Assembly: GCA_041485845.1 (NCBI GenBank)
Contig: JBGPKH010000455.1
Span: forward strand, 1-7,514
Reading direction: 5' to 3'
DNA: 7,514 nucleotides
Source of the DNA: OMOG01 sp041485845
Lineage (GTDB): Bacteria; Acidobacteriota; Terriglobia; Bryobacterales; Bryobacteraceae
The notes under the pieces were generated by a model that was given only the letters and a program-made list of their open reading frames with translations, searched no databases and had not been told where the DNA came from. Below are positions 6,658 through 7,514 of the stretch, piece after piece. How positions within the stretch are numbered: position 1 is the stretch's first letter; every line of letters starts with the position of its first letter. Made by a program: the position numbers and the translations under genes.

Positions 6658-6774
6658 GATTTCGCGCGGTCGGCAGGGACAGGTCGTGGGGGACATTTCT
6701 GGCCTGTGTGTGTGTATTTTCTTGCCGCCGATAAAGTGCTTGGTTTGTGTGGGTTAGCGTGAGGGTGGAGAATT

Positions 6775-6817
6775 GGGGGGCGCATGTTGGAGGGTTTTTT
6801 CGGCAGATGCGCCCCCC
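6775..6817. repeat. inverted repeat, 11-base perfect arms GGGGGGCGCAT
   Basis: GGGGGGCGCAT (6775-6785) pairs exactly with ATGCGCCCCCC (6807-6817) around a 21-base loop that contains a T6 run. No T-run follows the stem on either strand, so it is not a standard terminator. Confidence 0.65.
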
Positions 6818-6920
6818 GAGGGGCTGTTGGGTGTGGCGCGTGGGAGGAGGGTGTGTGTGTATTATTTTGCACTGGCATAAGTTCCTTATTTACTTACTGT
6901 TGTAGCGACAAGCTGGGATT

Positions 6921-6963
6921 TTGTGACGCGTGGGAGGCGATTCTTCCTGCCCACGCGTCACAA
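6921..6963. repeat. inverted repeat, 14-base perfect arms TTGTGACGCGTGGG
   Basis: TTGTGACGCGTGGG (6921-6934) pairs exactly with CCCACGCGTCACAA (6950-6963). AGG (6935-6937) can also pair with CCT (6946-6948) across a one-base bulge, leaving an 8-base loop. It is the strongest palindrome in the window. It lacks a T-run on either side. Possible roles are an operator or dispersed repeat; a bidirectional attenuator is less likely. Confidence 0.75.
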
Positions 6964-7022
6964 CGGCCGGGTTTTGGACCGGCTCGCATTTTTCTCCCAA
7001 CTTAATTCAAGCAGGAGTCGTG

Positions 7023-7065
7023 CAATAGAACGGCGGGAAAACGGGTGGATTCGTTGATTCTATTG
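7023..7065. repeat. inverted repeat, 8-base arms CAATAGAA/TTCTATTG
   Basis: CAATAGAA (7023-7030) and TTCTATTG (7058-7065) are perfect inverse copies separated by 27 bases. The wide spacing suggests a split binding site or chance more than a hairpin. It lies 68 bases before the family-like ATG of the GxxExxY gene. Confidence 0.35.
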
Positions 7066-7093
7066 GACATTTTGGCTTGAAAAAAAAGGCGGC

Positions 7094-7136
7094 AGGAGCG
7101 TGAATGGGATTGCGGGTTGGTTATCTGCGTTCATGA
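7094..7136 (+). other. Shine-Dalgarno plus 10-codon upstream ORF before the GxxExxY gene
   Basis: AGGAG (7094-7098) is followed after five bases by an ATG (7104) that opens a 10-residue frame, MGLRVGYLRS, ending in TGA at 7134-7136. That stop overlaps the family-like ATG at 7133. The ribosome site is good and the stop/start overlap would allow coupling, so a short leader peptide is possible. It may equally be a chance frame. No function can be assigned. Confidence 0.3.
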
Positions 7137-7159
7137 ACGCGGATTTTTCGATTCGTTGA
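7133..7159 (+). pseudogene. broken natural start of the GxxExxY gene (one T missing in a T run)
   Basis: The ATG at 7133 reads MNADFSIR and then TGA at 7157-7159. Adding one T to the five-T run at 7144-7148 gives MNADFFDSLTERV, which flows into the intact body of the gene. As I recall, MNAD-type openings are common in this family. The break is thus a one-base loss in a homopolymer, either real or a read error. Confidence 0.65.
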
Positions 7160-7514
7160 CTGAGCGCGTACTCGGGGCAGTGTTTGAGGTTTCCAACACG
7201 CTGGGGGCCGGATTTCTCGAGAAAGTTTATGCGCGCGCTCTGCTCAGAGAACTCGGTCTTCGTGGCATCCGAGCCAAGGCCGAGGCTTCCTTTACAGTCA
7301 CCTACAAAGGCCACTGCGTGGGGGAGTATTTCGCGGATATTCTCGTCGAAGACGTGCTGGTAATCGAACTGAAATGTGTCGAGCGCCTCGGTAACGAACA
7401 CACCGCGCAATGTCTCAACTACCTGCGAGCTTCCGGACTGACCCTCTGTCTTCTGATCAATTTCCAGAAGTCTAAAGTCGAGTGGAAGCGTATCGTCCAT
7501 GGGTTTCAGATTCC
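7156..7514 (+). CDS. GxxExxY protein, PD-(D/E)xK nuclease-like family (5' frame break, right end at window edge)
   Basis: Member of the GxxExxY family (PDDEXK_3-like), small proteins of unknown biological role with a restriction-nuclease-like fold. The frame is open for 119 codons from a TTG at 7156 to the edge. G19-F-L-E22-K-V-Y25 is the name-giving motif. D61 (EYFADIL) and E71-L-K73 (VIELK) fit the D...ExK catalytic core. AQCLNYLRASGL and LLINF (about 100-103), then WKRIVHGF, are the usual C-terminal blocks. At a usual length of about 125-130 residues, the stop should be just past the edge. The TTG is a fallback start; the natural start is probably the ATG at 7133, out of frame by one base. 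It is transcribed divergently from the sugar genes and probably unrelated to them. An antisense frame over the same bases has no family features. Confidence 0.82.
   Translation, partial: MTERVLGAVFEVSNTLGAGFLEKVYARALLRELGLRGIRAKAEASFTVTYKGHCVGEYFADILVEDVLVIELKCVERLGNEHTAQCLNYLRASGLTLCLLINFQKSKVEWKRIVHGFQI

Larger units (their letters stand above)
6658..7103. other. intergenic region without a convincing gene, rich in inverted and direct repeats
   Basis: Divergent spacer between the dehydratase start and the GxxExxY gene. About 6733-6870 is strongly G/T-biased on the plus strand, unlike the balanced GC-rich coding DNA beside it. It holds two GT runs (6706-6715 and 6851-6860, both followed by ATT), a spaced series of G tracts (6751-6753, 6763-6765, 6775-6780), three inverted repeats listed separately, and an 11-base direct repeat CGCGTGGGAGG (6837-6847 and 6927-6937). 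Short open frames here show no family features. No tRNA or other recognisable RNA gene is seen. Promoters for both flanking genes must lie here or just outside. Confidence 0.6.

Noticed and set aside
3198..6878. Reading the glycosidase-like gene as a single 1226-residue protein from 6878
   Set aside because: The upstream 499 codons are an arginine/proline-rich shadow of the dehydratase gene in another frame. The real protein begins at the Tat signal at 5381 with a ribosome site and a two-base junction. Only the short MNRREFLRTA piece in that frame is meaningful.
6871..6887. Sigma-54-like site (CTGGCATAAG then TTCCTTA)
   Set aside because: The -24 GG is present, but the -12 GC expected ten bases later is TT, so the match is not good enough.
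6660..7060. CRISPR array or insertion sequence in the repeat-rich spacer
   Set aside because: Repeats are too few, unequal in spacing and of mixed type for CRISPR; no transposase frame or matching terminal repeats with target duplication were found.
7060..7500. 146-codon minus-strand open frame at the right end
   Set aside because: It is antisense to the GxxExxY gene, whose motifs are clear on the plus strand; the frame has no recognisable features of its own.

Overview
The window is GC-rich bacterial DNA. Four clear genes lie on the minus strand and a fifth, cut by the right edge, on the plus strand. Tat (twin-arginine) export signals, a diderm-type MsrP/MsrQ pair, a Tat-exported Gfo/Idh/MocA oxidoreductase and a GxxExxY protein suggest an Acidobacteriota genome, perhaps Bryobacterales/Solibacter-like. 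This is inference from gene content. A planctomycete or verrucomicrobial source is possible but fits the MsrPQ pair less well.

Layout, left to right. Positions 1-604 (minus) hold msrQ, open at the window edge, and 608-1534 (minus) hold msrP; three bases separate them. Positions 1535-1677 are a 143-base spacer with two palindromes built from one GACAGRC core. Positions 1678-3054 (minus) encode a Tat-exported Gfo/Idh/MocA oxidoreductase with a strong ribosome binding site. Positions 3055-3197 are a leader/spacer with a hairpin. Positions 3198-5381 (minus) encode a Tat-exported protein with a glycosidase-like barrel and a beta-galactosidase trimerisation-like domain. Positions 5384-6544 (minus) encode an enolase-superfamily sugar-acid dehydratase resembling galactonate dehydratase; its stop codon is two bases from the next start. 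Directly upstream (6545-6635) is a near-perfect Tat signal peptide that one extra base puts out of frame. Positions 6636-7132 hold no convincing gene but contain several inverted and direct repeats and a G/T-skewed stretch. From about 7133 to the right edge (plus) is a GxxExxY (PDDEXK_3-type) gene whose natural ATG start is out of frame by one missing T.

How the genes may work together. MsrP/MsrQ is the known envelope system for repairing oxidised methionine. Upstream on the same strand, a dehydratase, a glycosidase-like protein and an NAD(P)-type oxidoreductase all carry or abut Tat signals. This looks like an envelope-located route that releases a sugar from a glycan and oxidises or dehydrates it. 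The substrate cannot be read from sequence. A deoxy-sugar or galacto-configured sugar is one hypothesis.

The points most worth checking are the two single-base frame breaks at gene starts (6604-6606 and 7144-7148), the palindrome cluster at 1601-1680, and the all-Tat sugar gene set.
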